A DNA stretch of 64,000 nt from Sophora flavescens (taxonomy: Eukaryota > Streptophyta > Magnoliopsida > Fabales > Fabaceae): NCBI GenBank assembly GCA_030762895.1, contig CM061063.1, positions 73,653,836 to 73,717,835 of the forward strand, in the 5' to 3' direction. Below, piece by piece: positions 46,803 to 58,835 of this stretch. Position 1 is the first letter of the stretch. Every line of letters starts with the position of its first letter. A model generated the notes under the pieces. It ran no database searches and had not been told where the DNA came from. It saw only the letters and a program-made list of their open reading frames with translations. The translations under genes were made by a program, and so were the position numbers.

Positions 46803-47500
46803 ATGAATATTCTTTATGAAAAAGCAAAGTTATGACGATGATAAAATTAGTATAGAAATTAGAAATTAAAAAAAAAATACATTGAATTATTACCACCTTT
46901 CATAAAGCAAAATGCGATGACTATTTTGCGACAAATGTTACTTTTATTATTTAAGTAATATTATTAATTATTAAATTTATCAATATCTACAAAAATGTAT
47001 CACACACTGTAGTTGGTGTAAAATTTTTTACACCAACAACAAATAATATGTTACCCAATTTAGTTTTTTACTTTTTGATAGACAAATATTCATTGTTAGC
47101 TTGTTATAATGTCAAGGTTATAACCGTAAAATATATTTTTAATAATATTATTACTCATGATTACATAAAAATATATAAATATTTACATATATAGATTGTC
47201 AACATATTTCGAATGAATTCAAACATTTTTCTAATAAGAAGAATATTATAATAAAATATACTCTAAAATATCCTATACTAACTAAATTTATTTTAATTTG
47301 TTTGTGATCAATATTTAAATAATAGATATTCTTTATGAAAAATTTATGACGATGATAAAAGTAGTATAGAAATTAGAAATTAAAAAAAATACCTTGGATT
47401 ATCACAGCTTTCATAAGGCAAAATGCAATAACTATTTTGCGACAAATGTTACTTTTATTATTTAAGTAATATTATTACTTATTAAATTATTAATATTTCA
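46803..47500. repeat. Host tandem duplication holding an 'empty site'
   Basis: Host sequence 40350-40427 plus 46808-46985 has a second copy at about 47255-47500 (shared words: ACTCTAAAATATCCTAT, TTTGTTTGTGATCAATATT, TATTCTTTATGAAAAA, TTTTGCGACAAATGTTACTT). In the second copy AATAATAGATATTCTTTATG is uninterrupted, so it shows the locus before insertion. The intervening 46985-47250 has no gene; it includes a short TTGGTGTAAAATTTTTTACA hairpin near 47020. Confidence 0.85.
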
Positions 47501-47689
47501 ATATTTATTTGTCTCAATTTGATATAAAATTTTACTTATGAAAAAATTAAAGATAAAAAGGTAACTATTATTAAAGAAAAATTATAAAATTTCATTTTTA
47601 AAATAATGATGTTATCTCTAGAAAATGTTATGTCATCCACTGGAAGGAATACTAAAAATCAATTACTCCTTATATCTATACTATTTTGC
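47501..47689. other. AT-rich spacer
   Basis: Nothing recognised before the truncated LTR. Confidence 0.4.
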
Positions 47690-47977
47690 CTTCTTTCTTT
47701 TCAATTATTGCTCGATCACGGTCGTGATGGTCATCACGGTTAGGCCGTGATGGGCTCTGTTTGGTTCATTTTCTTCACTTTTCAAGCTCTATCTTCATCC
47801 AAGCTCCATCATGGCTAATCCTGAGCATTTCATCCTTAATTCCTGCAAAACAACACCACAAAACTGCCTTACACGTTCCAAGATAAAAACTAACTAAAAA
47901 TCAAATTAAATATGCCTAAACTATATGAAAATGCATGCAGAATGACAATGAAATATGAGGTGGAATCACACTCATCA
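47690..47977 (-). repeat. Truncated 3' LTR of A1
   Basis: Matches the outer end of the A2 LTRs (for example 51885-52153), including the TCACGG palindromes and the terminus TCACACTCATCA. The left boundary is approximate; the rest of the LTR is missing. Confidence 0.75.
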
Positions 47978-49735
47978 AACTACCCCAAGCTTAAGATTTT
48001 GCTTGTCCTCAAGCAATTACTAAGGCTAGAAGATATAAATAATCAGAGCATGGATAATAACCAAGAACCCGAGTAACTAATCTAAGTAACAGGCATTTTC
48101 AAATAATTCACCAAGAGACAATCAATTTCAAGTCCAATTAGAAGCTTAGGTTTCCCAGACTCATATTCTCACTGATTCTGGCACTCTTTCTCACCTCCCT
48201 CAAGTGTTTAAGGATAGATGACAATTCGCTAAATTTCCTCAAGGAATGAATTCTACCATAAGCTTGACTATCAACCAAATCTCTACTTTATCAATGAAAA
48301 CACATAAGAATCAAGAGGTCTTTTACTTTGGTTGTAACGGGGCCATGTGATTAATCGTTAGGTGGGGAAATCAAGAAAAGGAAATTTCAAGAAGGATAAA
48401 CAAAATATCAAGCATTGCAAAGCATGACACCTTCTAAAATACCTTTTTGGGGTTTGATTCATTTTTTCCACCTTTATTTCTTTCTTTTTATTTTATTTCT
48501 CACTTCCTTTTGTCATCCCCTTCTCCCTTTTTTTTTTTGGAGAAGGGGAGATTTTCAATTCAAGAGAAATATTTTTCTAACTTTCTCGTCCCATACTTTT
48601 TCAAACTACCTTTTTACCCTTTTGTGCAATACTTTAGAAGGTCTCCTACCAAGCATCATTCATCAAAATATTTCAAGGTACCAATAAAAGTATTTTATTC
48701 TTGTAGGCTCAAAATCAGGCAACTAAGGGGTATCATTTAATCAATCAAAGCTCAGAAGACGGAAAAATACCTAGTGGCTCAATCATTTTCAAAAATGTTT
48801 TAAAAAATTTTTTAGCTTCAAAATGGTTTTAAGTCAAGTTCTTGAGAATACAATCCAAGAGGAATAAAACACTTTTATCACAAAGAATAGAGTAGATTTA
48901 GTGAGTACCGCTTTTTGGCTCAAAAATCTCACATTTAGTAGTTCAAAAATCAATGAGAAACACAAATCTACGGAACCACATGCTAATTATCAACTATCAA
49001 AGATCATCTCAAGCATTTTTATTTGTAGCCTCATCACAAGAATAAAAAAAATTGGGTTCAAAAATTCACTATCTCAATTTATTTGGCACTAAGTTCTCAC
49101 AATTGGATGCATAATCTAAGCAAGGGGCAATCTAATCATGTGATCATGCAAAACTATGCCTATATGAATGCAACATGAAAAATGCAAAAATTCAAAAATT
49201 TGCAAAAATACCCCTACCCCAAGCTTAAAAACTTACATTGTCCCCAATGTAAATAATCAAGTCGGAGAGAGGAGAAAAATGGAACAACTCACCGAGGTGG
49301 TAGCGGGTGCTGGTTCACATGCCTAGTCAAAGAGATGCTGGAAAATGTGTCACGGCCGTGATGCTCATCACGGGCAGGCCGTGATCAATTCTGGTCCATA
49401 GGAAGAAGCCTGTCACGGTCGTGACCTCCATCACGGCTAGGCCGTGATACTCTCTGATCTTCAGGGTCCTTCTCATCACGCCCGTGATGGATATCACGGC
49501 TGGGCCGTGATCCTTTCTGATCTTCTCATTAAGCTGATCACGACCGTGACCACTATCACGGCCTGGGCGTGATGACTTCTGCTTTATTTGTCCTTGCTTT
49601 TTTTTTGCTCTTCCTTCCTTCAGAACCTGAAAACACTTGACAAATCTATTAATTTATGATCTTTTTCCTCTTGATCTTCTCAAATTATTCAAGAGTTAAA
49701 TTCAAAAACAAATGGAAAAGGGACTGAAAACTTGG
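47978..49735 (-). other. A1 PPT and 3' noncoding region
   Basis: Minus strand GCTTGGGGTAGTT precedes the LTR (PPT). The remainder is noncoding and parallels 52154-53940 of A2. Plus-strand ORFs in its T-rich tract are not genes. Confidence 0.7.
49350..49580. repeat. Palindrome array in A1 3' region, four units
   Basis: About every 60 bp a unit of the form TCACGGCCGTGA-n-ATCACGG-(GC)TAGGCCGTGAT, each with internal inverted repeats, followed by TCTGATCTTC-type spacers. The same array is at 53570-53800 in A2. Confidence 0.88.
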
Positions 49736-49740
49736 TTTGC

Positions 49741-50573
49741 TGGTCGCGCTGTCGCCACGCGCCAAAAAGCGAGCGATTTACAAAATAATGTAGATAGGGA
49801 GCGACAACTCGGATATCGTCTCTAAAGGACTCTTAGGTTGCTATTATTAACAGCAAATCAGTTTTGGGGGGTTGGAGTGAATGCAAATAAGAAACAAGGC
49901 AAAACAGAGCAATGAAAACAAGGCAGTTCAAAGAGATTAACAAATAGCTAAAGATGATCAACCTACTGTCCTCGGTTTCCCACTATCATTGGTTCATGTA
50001 ATTCCAAGCCCTAAGCAGATTCTAATCCCCTTTCGGTTGTAGCAACAATTAACAAACGAAATCGCTACTATGGATATATGTTCCTATTCCCGAATTAAAC
50101 AAACGGGGTTAAGCCCTCATGAACTAAACGAACATGAACGAACACACGCGAATTAAACAAACGCGATTAAGTATAGGAACATAACATCACCGAAATGAAT
50201 CAACACAACACTATACACTCCTGAATTAAAAAAACAGAAACATACAACATCGCATTGAAAAGAGAAAAGCATTCAAAACAGGGATTCCAAAACCTCAAGT
50301 GTGGTAATGGAAACCAATCACAGTAGATTAATCTAGGAGACTAGTTCTCCATTACAAAAGTGAAACAGCTATCTAAACTAAAAGAAAAACAACAAAAACA
50401 AGATAAAAGATAAAAGATCCTCTTCAGTTCTCGCTAAAACACTTAAATACAATTTCTGGATTCCGCTGGCTCGCGAGGCGAACACTGTCTCGCGAGGAGA
50501 ATCTTGCAGCGTTTGCTCTTCTCGCGAGGCGAAGTACGACTCGTGTGGCGAGGAATGGAAAGGTCATGGCTTC
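49741..50573 (-). repeat. B left (3') LTR, first part
   Basis: Matches 61280 to about 62103. Interrupted after GGTCATGGCTTC by A2. It holds TCGCGAGGCGAA repeats at 50468-50560. Confidence 0.9.
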
Positions 50574-52153
50574 TGATGTGATCCGACGCACGTGTCGAGC
50601 GACGCGACTCTGCGATTCCGGCAAGTGTACCGGATTGCCGTCAAGTAATAAAAGATATCGAACCCACAGAGACTGTGTTCCCGAATCACAATCGGTTTTC
50701 GAATCGATTAGATCTGGACTGTATGAAAGGGTTTTGAAAAAGGTTTTTGAATTTTGAATTTAAAAGATAAACAAACAGAAAACAATTGTGTATGGGGTTT
50801 TAGATTTAAACGGATTCCTAGGGATTTGGGTTACCTTTGAGGCTGTTTATGTTGCTAATCTGATTTACCTTTGTTGATTACCGAAATTGCCTTGAAGGCG
50901 AGTTTATCCTCTAATAGCTTAAGCTCCCTCTCGGGTTACAAAAGCCGTGCCCAATTGACCCGACCCCTACTCTCGTGGTAGTCGATCCCAGATTGGACCC
51001 TTTGCGTTCCGTGACAACTCGTTGCTCCTCGAGGGACGGCTTCTAACTCTCGTGATTTCAGTCCCAAGTCTGACTTCTATAGGTCCGACACCCAAGTTCA
51101 CCGCTAGGTTCCTCCTTAGAATGTCTAAGTTATGCAAATAACCTAAGTTCACCGCTAGGTTCCTCCTTAGATCATCCACATCTCACAAACCAGTGGCCGC
51201 CGAATTTTACGAGTTAAACACCCTAGAAATCCTAAGTTCACCGCTAGGTTCCTCCTTAGAACGTCTACGTCACGCAAATAAGCGGTTGCCGAATTTACGA
51301 GTGATTAACACACTAGAAATCAGATCTAAAACAATAACGAAATCAACAACGATTTTACATCAAATCAACAACATTTACAAAACTCGGGCAGAGCCCCAAT
51401 CCCTAGAAACAAACTATTACTCCAGTCTTGCCATGGAGATGACAAGCTGGGTTGACAACATAATGAAAATCAGAAAAGAGAAGAGAGGAGGAGAAGAGAG
51501 ATCTATGCCTAGAGTCCTTCTATGTGTGTACAAGTCTAGATGATGATAGATGATGGATCATGAATCCCCCTGGTCCATATTTATAGAAATTGGGAAGTTA
51601 GAGTCCCAAACCAACTCAAAATCTGATCTATTTCGGTTTCTTCAGGTCCAAGTAATGCGCGTCACGGCCGTGATGTCCATCACGGCCTGGCCGTGACGGT
51701 CTCTGTCTCCGGCAGTTCTGCGAAATTCCAGTCTCTCGCGTAGCGAGCCTATGCTCGCGTTGCGAGCCCTCTGTTTGTGGCCGTGATGGGCTCTGACTTG
51801 TGGTGGTTTTGGGTCACGGCCGTGATGGCTATCACGGCTAGGCCGTGACAGACTCTGACTTCAGCCTTTCTTCTTTTTTAGTTTTGCTCGATCATGGCCG
51901 TGATGGGCATCACGGCTAGGCCGTGATAGGCTCTGTTTGGCTCATTTTCTTCACTTTTAAAGCTCCATCTTCATCCAAACTTCATCATGGTTGATCTTGA
52001 ACATTTTACCCTTGATATCTGCAAAACAACACCACGAAAACCGCCTTACCTATTCCAAAGGAAAATTAACCTAAAATCTAATTAAAAATGCCTAAACTAC
52101 ATGAAAATGCATGTGAAATGATAGACAAAGATGATGTGAAATCACACTCATCA
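50574..52153 (-). repeat. A2 left (3') LTR, 1580 bp
   Basis: TGATGTGATCCG ... TCACACTCATCA. Contains three copies of CTAAGTTCACCGCTAGGTTC (about 51093, 51144, 51232), a CTCGCG-type pair (51735-51765) and TCACGG palindromes (51660-51920). Confidence 0.9.
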
Positions 52154-53999
52154 AACCACCCCAAGCTTAAAACTTTGCTTGTCCTCAAGCAATTACTCAG
52201 GCCATAAGATAAATCAATCAAAGCATGGATAGTGAACCAAGAACCCTAGAAGCTAATCCAAGTGATAGGCATATTCAATAAGCACTTAAGAGACAATCAA
52301 TTTCAAGTCCAATTAGAAGCTTAGGTTTTTTCAAGTTCATGTCCTCACTGATTTGGGCACTCATCTCACCTCACTCAAGTGTTTTAGGGTATATGACAAT
52401 TCACTCCATTTCCTCAAGGAAAGTATTCTACCATAGGCTTGACTATTAACCAAATCTCTACTTTATTAATGAAAACACTTAAGAATCAAGAGGTCTTTTC
52501 CTTTGGTTGCAATGTGGCCATGGGATTTATTGTTAGGTGGGAAAATCAAGGAAAGGGAATTTCAAGAAGGCTAGACAGATTATCAAACATTACAAAGTAT
52601 GACACCTTCTAAAATACCTTTTAGGGGCTTTGATCTATTTTTTCCACCTTTCTTTCTTTTCTTTTATTTTTTTATTTTTTTATTTTCATTTCTCACTTTC
52701 TTTCGTCATCCCCTTCTCCATTTTTTTTTGTTTATTTCATGTTATTTGTTTGGAGAAGGGGAGATTTATAGCTCAAGAGAAATTACTTCCTAATTTTTTT
52801 TTTATCCCAAACTTTTTCCAACTACCATTTTGCCCTTTTTGTAATACTTTAAAAGGTGCCATACCAAGCATTATTTATCAAAGTAATTCAAGGTACCAAG
52901 AAAAGTACTTTATCTTTAGGCTCAAAATTGGGCAACTAAGGGGTAGCATTTATCATTCAAAACTCGGGAGGCCGGAAAAATACTTAGTGCCTCAATCATT
53001 TTCAAAAAATGTTTTCAAAAATTTTTAAGTTTCGAAATGGTTTCAAGTCAAGTTCTAGAAAATACAGTCCAAGAGGAATTACAACACTCTATCACAAGAA
53101 ATGGGGTAGATTTAGTGGATACCCCCTTTTTGGCTCAAAATCTTACATTTAGTAGTTCAAAAATCAGTGAGGTACACAAGTCTAAGGAACCACATGCTAA
53201 TTATCAACTATCAAATGATTATCTCAAGAATTTTTATTTTTAGCCATATCACAAGAATAATGAAAAATTGGGTTTAAAAATTCACTATCTCAATTCATTT
53301 GGCTCCAAGTTCTCACAATTGGATGCATATTCTAAGTGAGGGGCAATCTAGAGAATGTGATCATACCAATCTATGCCTATGAGAATGCAATATGAATGCA
53401 ACAATGCAAATGCAAAAATAATGCAAAAATACCCCTACCCCAAGCTTGATTACTTACATTGTCTCCAATGTAAATAATCAAGTCGGAGAGAGGAGAAAAA
53501 TTGGAACAACTTACCGAGGTGGTAGCGGATGTTGGCTCACATTCCAGTCAAAACTTGGGTGGAAATAGTATCACGGCTGTGAGGCTCTTCACGGGCAGGC
53601 CGTGATCGTTTCTGGTCCTCAGGAGTTGCCCTGTCACGGCCGTGATCTACATCACGGCTAGGCCGTGATGCTCTCTGATCTTGGCATCCTACTCATCACG
53701 CCCGTGATGGTTGTCACGGCTAGGCCGTGATCCTTTCTGTGTTCTTGTATAGCTTATCACGGCCGTGACCACTGTCACGGCCAGGGCGTGATGGCCTCTG
53801 ACTTTATCTTTCTCTGCTCTTCTTCCCTTTCTCAACCTGAAAACACTAGACAAACCTATTAATGATATTTTTGCCTCCTGATCTTCTCAAATTATTCAAG
53901 AGGTGAATTCAAAAACAAAAGGAAAAGGTAAAGAAAAACTTGGGTTGCCTCCCAAGAAGCGCTTATTTATGGTCTTAAGCTTGACCATACTTCCTTCAA
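52154..53999 (-). other. A2 PPT and 3' noncoding region
   Basis: PPT on the minus strand is AAGCTTGGGGTGGTT next to the LTR. It includes the four-unit palindrome array 53570-53800. No gene. The sequence GCCTCCCAAGAAGCGCTTAT at 53948 is the same junction that B interrupted in A1. Confidence 0.75.
53570..53800. repeat. Palindrome array in A2 3' region, four units
   Basis: Homologous to 49350-49580; period about 60 bp. One unit contains the perfect palindrome ATCACGGCCGTGA near 53757. Confidence 0.88.
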
Positions 54000-55190
54000 T
54001 CAACCGGGGTCGGCTGGGCGTAGAGGTGCCGGAACACTTTTCTTCCAAGGAACTCCTTCAAAAAGCCGTTTCTGCTCATACGGCCAATAATGCTTCCGCT
54101 TCGCTCTTTTCTCTTGGAGCTTCCTAGCCTTCCTTCCTCCCGGCGGAAGTTTTGTTTCAGTATGGACAGCAACTCCGATTCCATCACTGCTGGGTGCATC
54201 ATTAGACATGCATATCTTTGGGGTTGCTTCCATGCTAAGCTCTTCTTTTACCACTGGAGACGTTAAATCGATCCTGCACACATGGCTCTCAAAAGGAGGG
54301 TTGTTATAAGAGTTAGTAAAATGAAAATCGACCCTACCTTCCTCAACATTTAGAGAGAGTTTACCATTCCTTACGTCTATTACTGCTCCAGCGGTTGCCA
54401 AGAATGGCCTTCCTAAAATGATGGGGAATTTAGAATTCCCTTTCATATCCAATACCAGGAAGTCGGTAGGGATGAAGAATTTCCCTACCTTTACAGGAAC
54501 ATTCTCTAGTATGCCTAGAGGAGTCCTAGTTGAGCCATCCGCAAATTGTAAGGAGAATTTGAATGGTCTCAACTCTTTGCTTCCTAACCTTTCCATGATA
54601 GTGAGGGACATCAAGCTCGCGCTAGCCCCTAAGTCACACAAGGCTCGGTCTATTTCCACTTTTTCAATCGAGCAAGCGATAGAGAAACTACCTGGGTCCT
54701 TCAGTTTAGTAGGCATTTTAGTCTCTACATCTACTTGCTTTTTCCTGACCAACCTTTGTGGGAAAGGTATCGGGGGTTGGTACGGTGGTGGAGGGACATA
54801 CTTCGGTTCTGGCTCTTCCTTTTCGCTTGTGTCCTCCTCAGGTTCCACCTCCATTTCAGCTACCCCCACCCCAAGCTTATCATCCCTTAAGTGTATGGCA
54901 TTGCAATGCTCATTGGGATTTGCTTCAGGTTGCCCCAGGAATGCACCCTTAGGTCTCGAGTACGTACTGGCTTGTTGGGCAATCTGGGTTTCTAGCATCT
55001 TGTTATGAGTTGCTAAGTTGTCTACCTTAGATGCGAGCTGCTAGATTGCTTCACTCACTGCCCTTCCGTGCTGTCTATACTCCTCATTCTGTTTTGTGTG
55101 AGTTTCAACAAAACTTTCAAATAAAGTCTCGAGTTTAGATCTTTGTACCGAGGATACCCGGTGCTGCTCTCTTATTACCTTGACCCTCTT
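54000..55190 (-). pseudogene. Athila-like gag C-terminus / aspartic protease, interrupted
   Basis: Continues gag in another frame after a frameshift near 55190. A TAG at 55041-55043 cuts the frame; thereafter 332 codons are open. A proline-rich linker (PPPPYQPPIPFPQRL) leads to a retropepsin-like domain with ALCDLGASASLMSLTIMERL (D-L-G-A-S replaces D-T-G) and a later FPIILGRPFLATAGAVID flap/ILG motif. The D-L-G form is usual for Athila-type proteases. A basic tail ends at a stop at 54000. No reverse transcriptase follows. Confidence 0.85.
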
Positions 55191-56328
55191 GGAACTCATG
55201 GTTGAGCGTGTTGCTGTAGTTGCCGTAGGAGAGGTAAGGGTTGTTCCTTCTTTGGTTGTAGGGATTTGGGGGAGCATAGTTGGGCAGCTTTGGGTTCGTA
55301 TCGTAGAAGTTGTGACAAGAGTTCACTTGTTCACCCGAAGCGCCGGATCCGTGAGCAATACCTCGTGGGCACTCCATGATGTCGTGTCCCTGCATTCCAC
55401 AAATCTCACAACCAAGGTTAGTAGCACCTAATGCACTCACATTAGCTCTTTCAAGCCGATCAAAACGTTTATTAAGTGAGTCTATTTTTGACATAATAAG
55501 ATCTGTGCTATTTACCTCAAACTTACCCCCCGAAATCTTGTTCGGGTTATTACCTCTTTCGGACCCCCATTGGTGGTAGTTGGTGGCGACATTCTCGATG
55601 ATGTTGAATGCCTCAGTCAGAGGCCTATTCATAAACGCTCCACCGGCTGCAGAATCAAGTGACACCTTCGAAGAGTAATCCAATCCGTTATAGAAGGTGT
55701 GCACTATTAACCACCTCTCAAGTCCGTGATGTGGGCACGACTCCAGCAGTCCCTTGTAGCGATCCCAAGCTTCTGATAATGATTCTCCGTCTTTCTGGAA
55801 GAAGCCGGTGATCTGGGTTCTTATGTAGGCCGTCTTGGATGGAGGGAAGAATTTCTCCAAGAACGCCTGCTCCAGTTGGTCCCAAGTGGTCAAAGTGTTA
55901 GCGGGGATTTGCTTAAGCCAGGCCTTCGCCTTTCCAGTGAGAGATGAGGGGAACAGTCTCAAACGCACAACATCGACTGAGGCTCCATTAATCCTAATTG
56001 CATCTGTGAACTCTAAGAATGTTTCTATATGATCGGTCGGGTCCTCCGAAGGCAATCCTCCGAATTGATGTTGCCTAATCATGTTGATTAGCATGGGCGG
56101 TATAGTGTAGTTCTCCGCCTCAATCTCTGGCCTTGCAATCCCAGTTCGCAAGCCTCTCGTATTTAGGGCTGCGTAGTCCTTCAAAGGTTTTGTATCCGGT
56201 TGATTCGCCATGAGTGGAACGGGGCTCAACCTTTCTCCCTCTCTTTGTAGTCTTCTACGTCTGTGGAAGGTCCTCTCGATCTCCGGATCAATCTCACTAA
56301 GGTTCCCAAGACTTAGGGATCTTTGCAT
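55190..56328 (-). pseudogene. Athila-like gag
   Basis: Structural protein forming virus-like particles. A start at ATG 56328 is preferred over the upstream GTG. The retrotransposon gag domain occupies about residues 80-220 (RLRLFPSSLTGKAKAWLKQI, FFQKDGESLSEAWDRYKGLL). A CEICGMQGHDIMEC zinc knuckle (CX2CX4HX4C, complete) follows near 55380. A proline/asparagine-rich tail is then lost to a frameshift near 55190, so gag and protease are out of frame. It begins about 140 bp from the PBS, as expected. Confidence 0.9.
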
Positions 56329-56469
56329 ATAACACACAGAGAGATGGATACAATAGAAGGAAAAGAAATTTTTGATTTTTTTTTTGGTATTTCAGAAATA
56401 AAAATCAAATAAAAAGAAAAGGGTCCAGAAAAATCAATTTAAAAACTAATTGAAATTCGAAAAGGCACA

Positions 56470-56489
56470 GTCCCCGGCAACGGCGCCAA
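56470..56489 (-). other. A2 primer-binding site
   Basis: Minus strand TTGGCGCCGTTGCCGGGGAC, five bases from the LTR. Typical of Athila-type elements. Confidence 0.85.
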
Positions 56490-56494
56490 AAACT

Positions 56495-58108
56495 TGATGT
56501 GATGCGACGCGCGTGTCGAGCGACGCGACTCTGCGATTCCGGCAAGTGTACCGGATTGCCGTCAAGTAATAAAAGATATCGAACCCACAGAGACTGTGTT
56601 CCCGAATCGCAATCGGTTTTCGAATCGATTAGATCTGGACTGTATGAAAGGGTTTTGAAAAAGGTTTTTGAATTTTGAATTTAAAAGATAAACAAACAGA
56701 AAACAATTGTTTATGGGGTTTTAGATTTAAACGGATTCCTAGGGATTTGGGTTACCTTTGAGGCTGTTTATGTTGCTAATCTGATTTACCTTTGTTGATT
56801 ACCGAAATTGCCTTGAAGGCGAGTTTATCCTCTAATAGCTTAAGCTCCCTCTCGGGTTACAAAAGCCGTGCCCAATTGACCCGACCCCTACTCTCGTGGT
56901 AGTCGATCCCAGATTGGACCCTTTGCGTTCCGTGACAACTCGTTGCTCCTCGAGGGACGACTTCTAACTCTCGTGATTTCAGTCCCAAGTCTGACTTCTA
57001 TAGGTCCGACACCCAAGTTCACCGCTAGGTTCCTCCTTAGAATGTCTAAGTTATGCAAATAACCTAAGTTCACCGCTAGGTTCCTCCTTAGATCATCCAC
57101 ATCTCACAAACCAGTGGCCGCCGAATTTTACGAGTTAAACACCCTAGAAATCCTAAGTTCACCGCTAGGTTCCTCCTTAGAACGTCTACGTCACGCAAAT
57201 AAGCGGTTGCCGAATTTACGAGAGGTTAACACACTAGAAATCAGATCTAAAACAATAACGAAATCAACAACGATTTTACATCAAATCAACAACATTTACA
57301 AAACTCGGGCAGAGCCCTAGTCCCTAGAAACAAAGCTACTACTCCAGTCTTGCCATGGAGATGACAAGCTGGGTTGACAACATAATTGAAAATACAAAAA
57401 AATCAGAGAAGAGAAGAGAAGAGGAGAAGAGAGATCTATGCCTAAGTCTTTGTTGTTATGGATGTGATCCTCCTCATCCAATATGTATCAGATGTGATCT
57501 GCCTGGTCCTTATTTATAGATGTGGGAAGTTAGAGTCCCAATCTAACTCAAATTCTGATCCAAATTCGGTTTCTTCAGGTCCAAGTAATGCGCGTCACGG
57601 CCGTGATGGCCATCACGGCCAGGCCGTGACGGTCTCTGCCTCTGCCAATTCTGGAAGATCCATTAGTTCACGACGCGAACATATTTCTCACGACGCGAGT
57701 GCTCCTTTTGTGGCCGTGTTCTGAATTACGGCTGGGCCGTGATGTGCTCTGACTTGTGGTGGTTTTGGGTCACGGCCGTGATGGATATCACGGCCAGGCC
57801 GTGACAGACTCTGACTTCAGCCTTTGTTCTTTTTCAGTTTTGCTCGATCATGGCCGTGATGGGCATCACGGCTAGGCCGTGATGGGCTCTGTTTGGCTCA
57901 TTTTCTGCACTTTTAGAGCTCTATCTTCATCCAAACTTCATCATGGTTGATCTTGAGCATTTCACCCTTGATATCTGCAAAACAACACACGAAAACCGCC
58001 TTACCCGTTCCAAAGGAAAATTAACCTAAAATCTAATTAAAAATGCCTAAACTACATGATAATGCATGCAAAATGATAGACAAAGATGATGTGGAATCAC
58101 ACTCATCA
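56495..58108 (-). repeat. A2 right (5') LTR, 1614 bp
   Basis: Its first kilobase is almost identical to 50574-51535, but from about 57440 to 58108 it diverges strongly from the left LTR (different promoter-proximal half). Ends TCACACTCATCA. Confidence 0.88.
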
Positions 58109-58500
58109 ATGAATTTCACGGCTATGGCCGTGATGGGCTCTGACTTGTGGTGGTTTTGGGTCACGGCCGTGATGGCTATCACGGCTAGGCCGTGACAGAC
58201 TCTGACTTCAGCCTTTCTTCTTTTTCAGTTTTGCTCGATCATGGCCGTGATGGGCATCACGGCTAGGCCGTGATGGGCTCTGTTTGGCTCATTTTCTTTA
58301 CTTTTAAAGCTCCATCTTCATCCAAACTTCATCATGGTTGATCTTGAGCATTTTACCCTTCATATCTGCAAAACAACACCACGAAAACCGCCTTACCCAT
58401 TCCAAAGGAAAATTAACCTAAAATCAAATTAAAAATGCCTAAACTACATGAAAATGCATGTGAAATGATAGACAAAGATGATGTGAAATCACACTCATCA
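58109..58500 (-). repeat. Extra partial LTR end after the A2 right LTR
   Basis: About 390 bp repeating the last part of the A2 LTR and ending in the same TCACACTCATCA. It is closer to the left LTR (for example AAAACAACACCACG, GATGTGAAATCAC) than to the adjoining right LTR. Only with this extra piece does the TSD GCTTC line up. Confidence 0.85.
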
Positions 58501-58505
58501 GCTTC

Positions 58506-58835
58506 TGGTCTTCACTCTCGCGAGGCGAGGATTGGATTCGCGGGGTGACACAGAAATGATGCAAATTTTCTGGCACAGTCACCTTCAGGTTCGCGAGGCG
58601 AATGCCTTCTGGCGGGGCGAAAGCTCCAGATTTATTTCTTTTTATTAACCTGAAAACAGAAAATAGCATAAGTGCGTTATTTAACTCTAAATCAACTAAA
58701 TTAATCTAAAAATACTTTACAGACTCAAAATACTGCTTAAAGACAATCAAGTCTAATTTGGGTGAAAATGATATAAAATTAGCACAAAACCACGGTCATA
58801 CTTGCTATAAAAATAGATGAGCCAGCGACTTATCA
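58506..58835 (-). repeat. B left (3') LTR, second part
   Basis: Resumes after A2 and matches about 62104-62432. Ends GACTTATCA. Confidence 0.9.

Larger units (their letters stand above)
50574..58500 (-). mobile_element. Inner Athila-like element A2, pol-less
   Basis: TSD GCTTC at 50569-50573 and 58501-58505. LTRs 50574-52153 and 56495-58108, plus an extra partial LTR copy to 58500. The minus-strand PBS GGCGCCGTTGCCGGGGACTG is at 56470-56489. Broken gag and protease lie at 54000-56328; RT, RNase H and integrase are absent, with protease sequence passing straight to the 3' noncoding region. Confidence 0.9.

Noticed and set aside
48415..48740. Phe-rich plus-strand ORFs (also 52599-53028)
   Set aside because: T-rich tract in the Athila 3' noncoding region, antisense to the element.
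49350..49580. Regular repeats resembling a CRISPR array
   Set aside because: Plant nuclear retrotransposon context, imperfect units and related spacers; not CRISPR.
50967..51179. ORF with repeated RRNLAVNLG (also 56888-57100)
   Set aside because: Translation of the short CTAAGTTCACCGCTAGG repeats inside the LTR; same in both LTRs.
54418..55008. 196-codon plus-strand ORF
   Set aside because: Antisense shadow of the Athila protease region.
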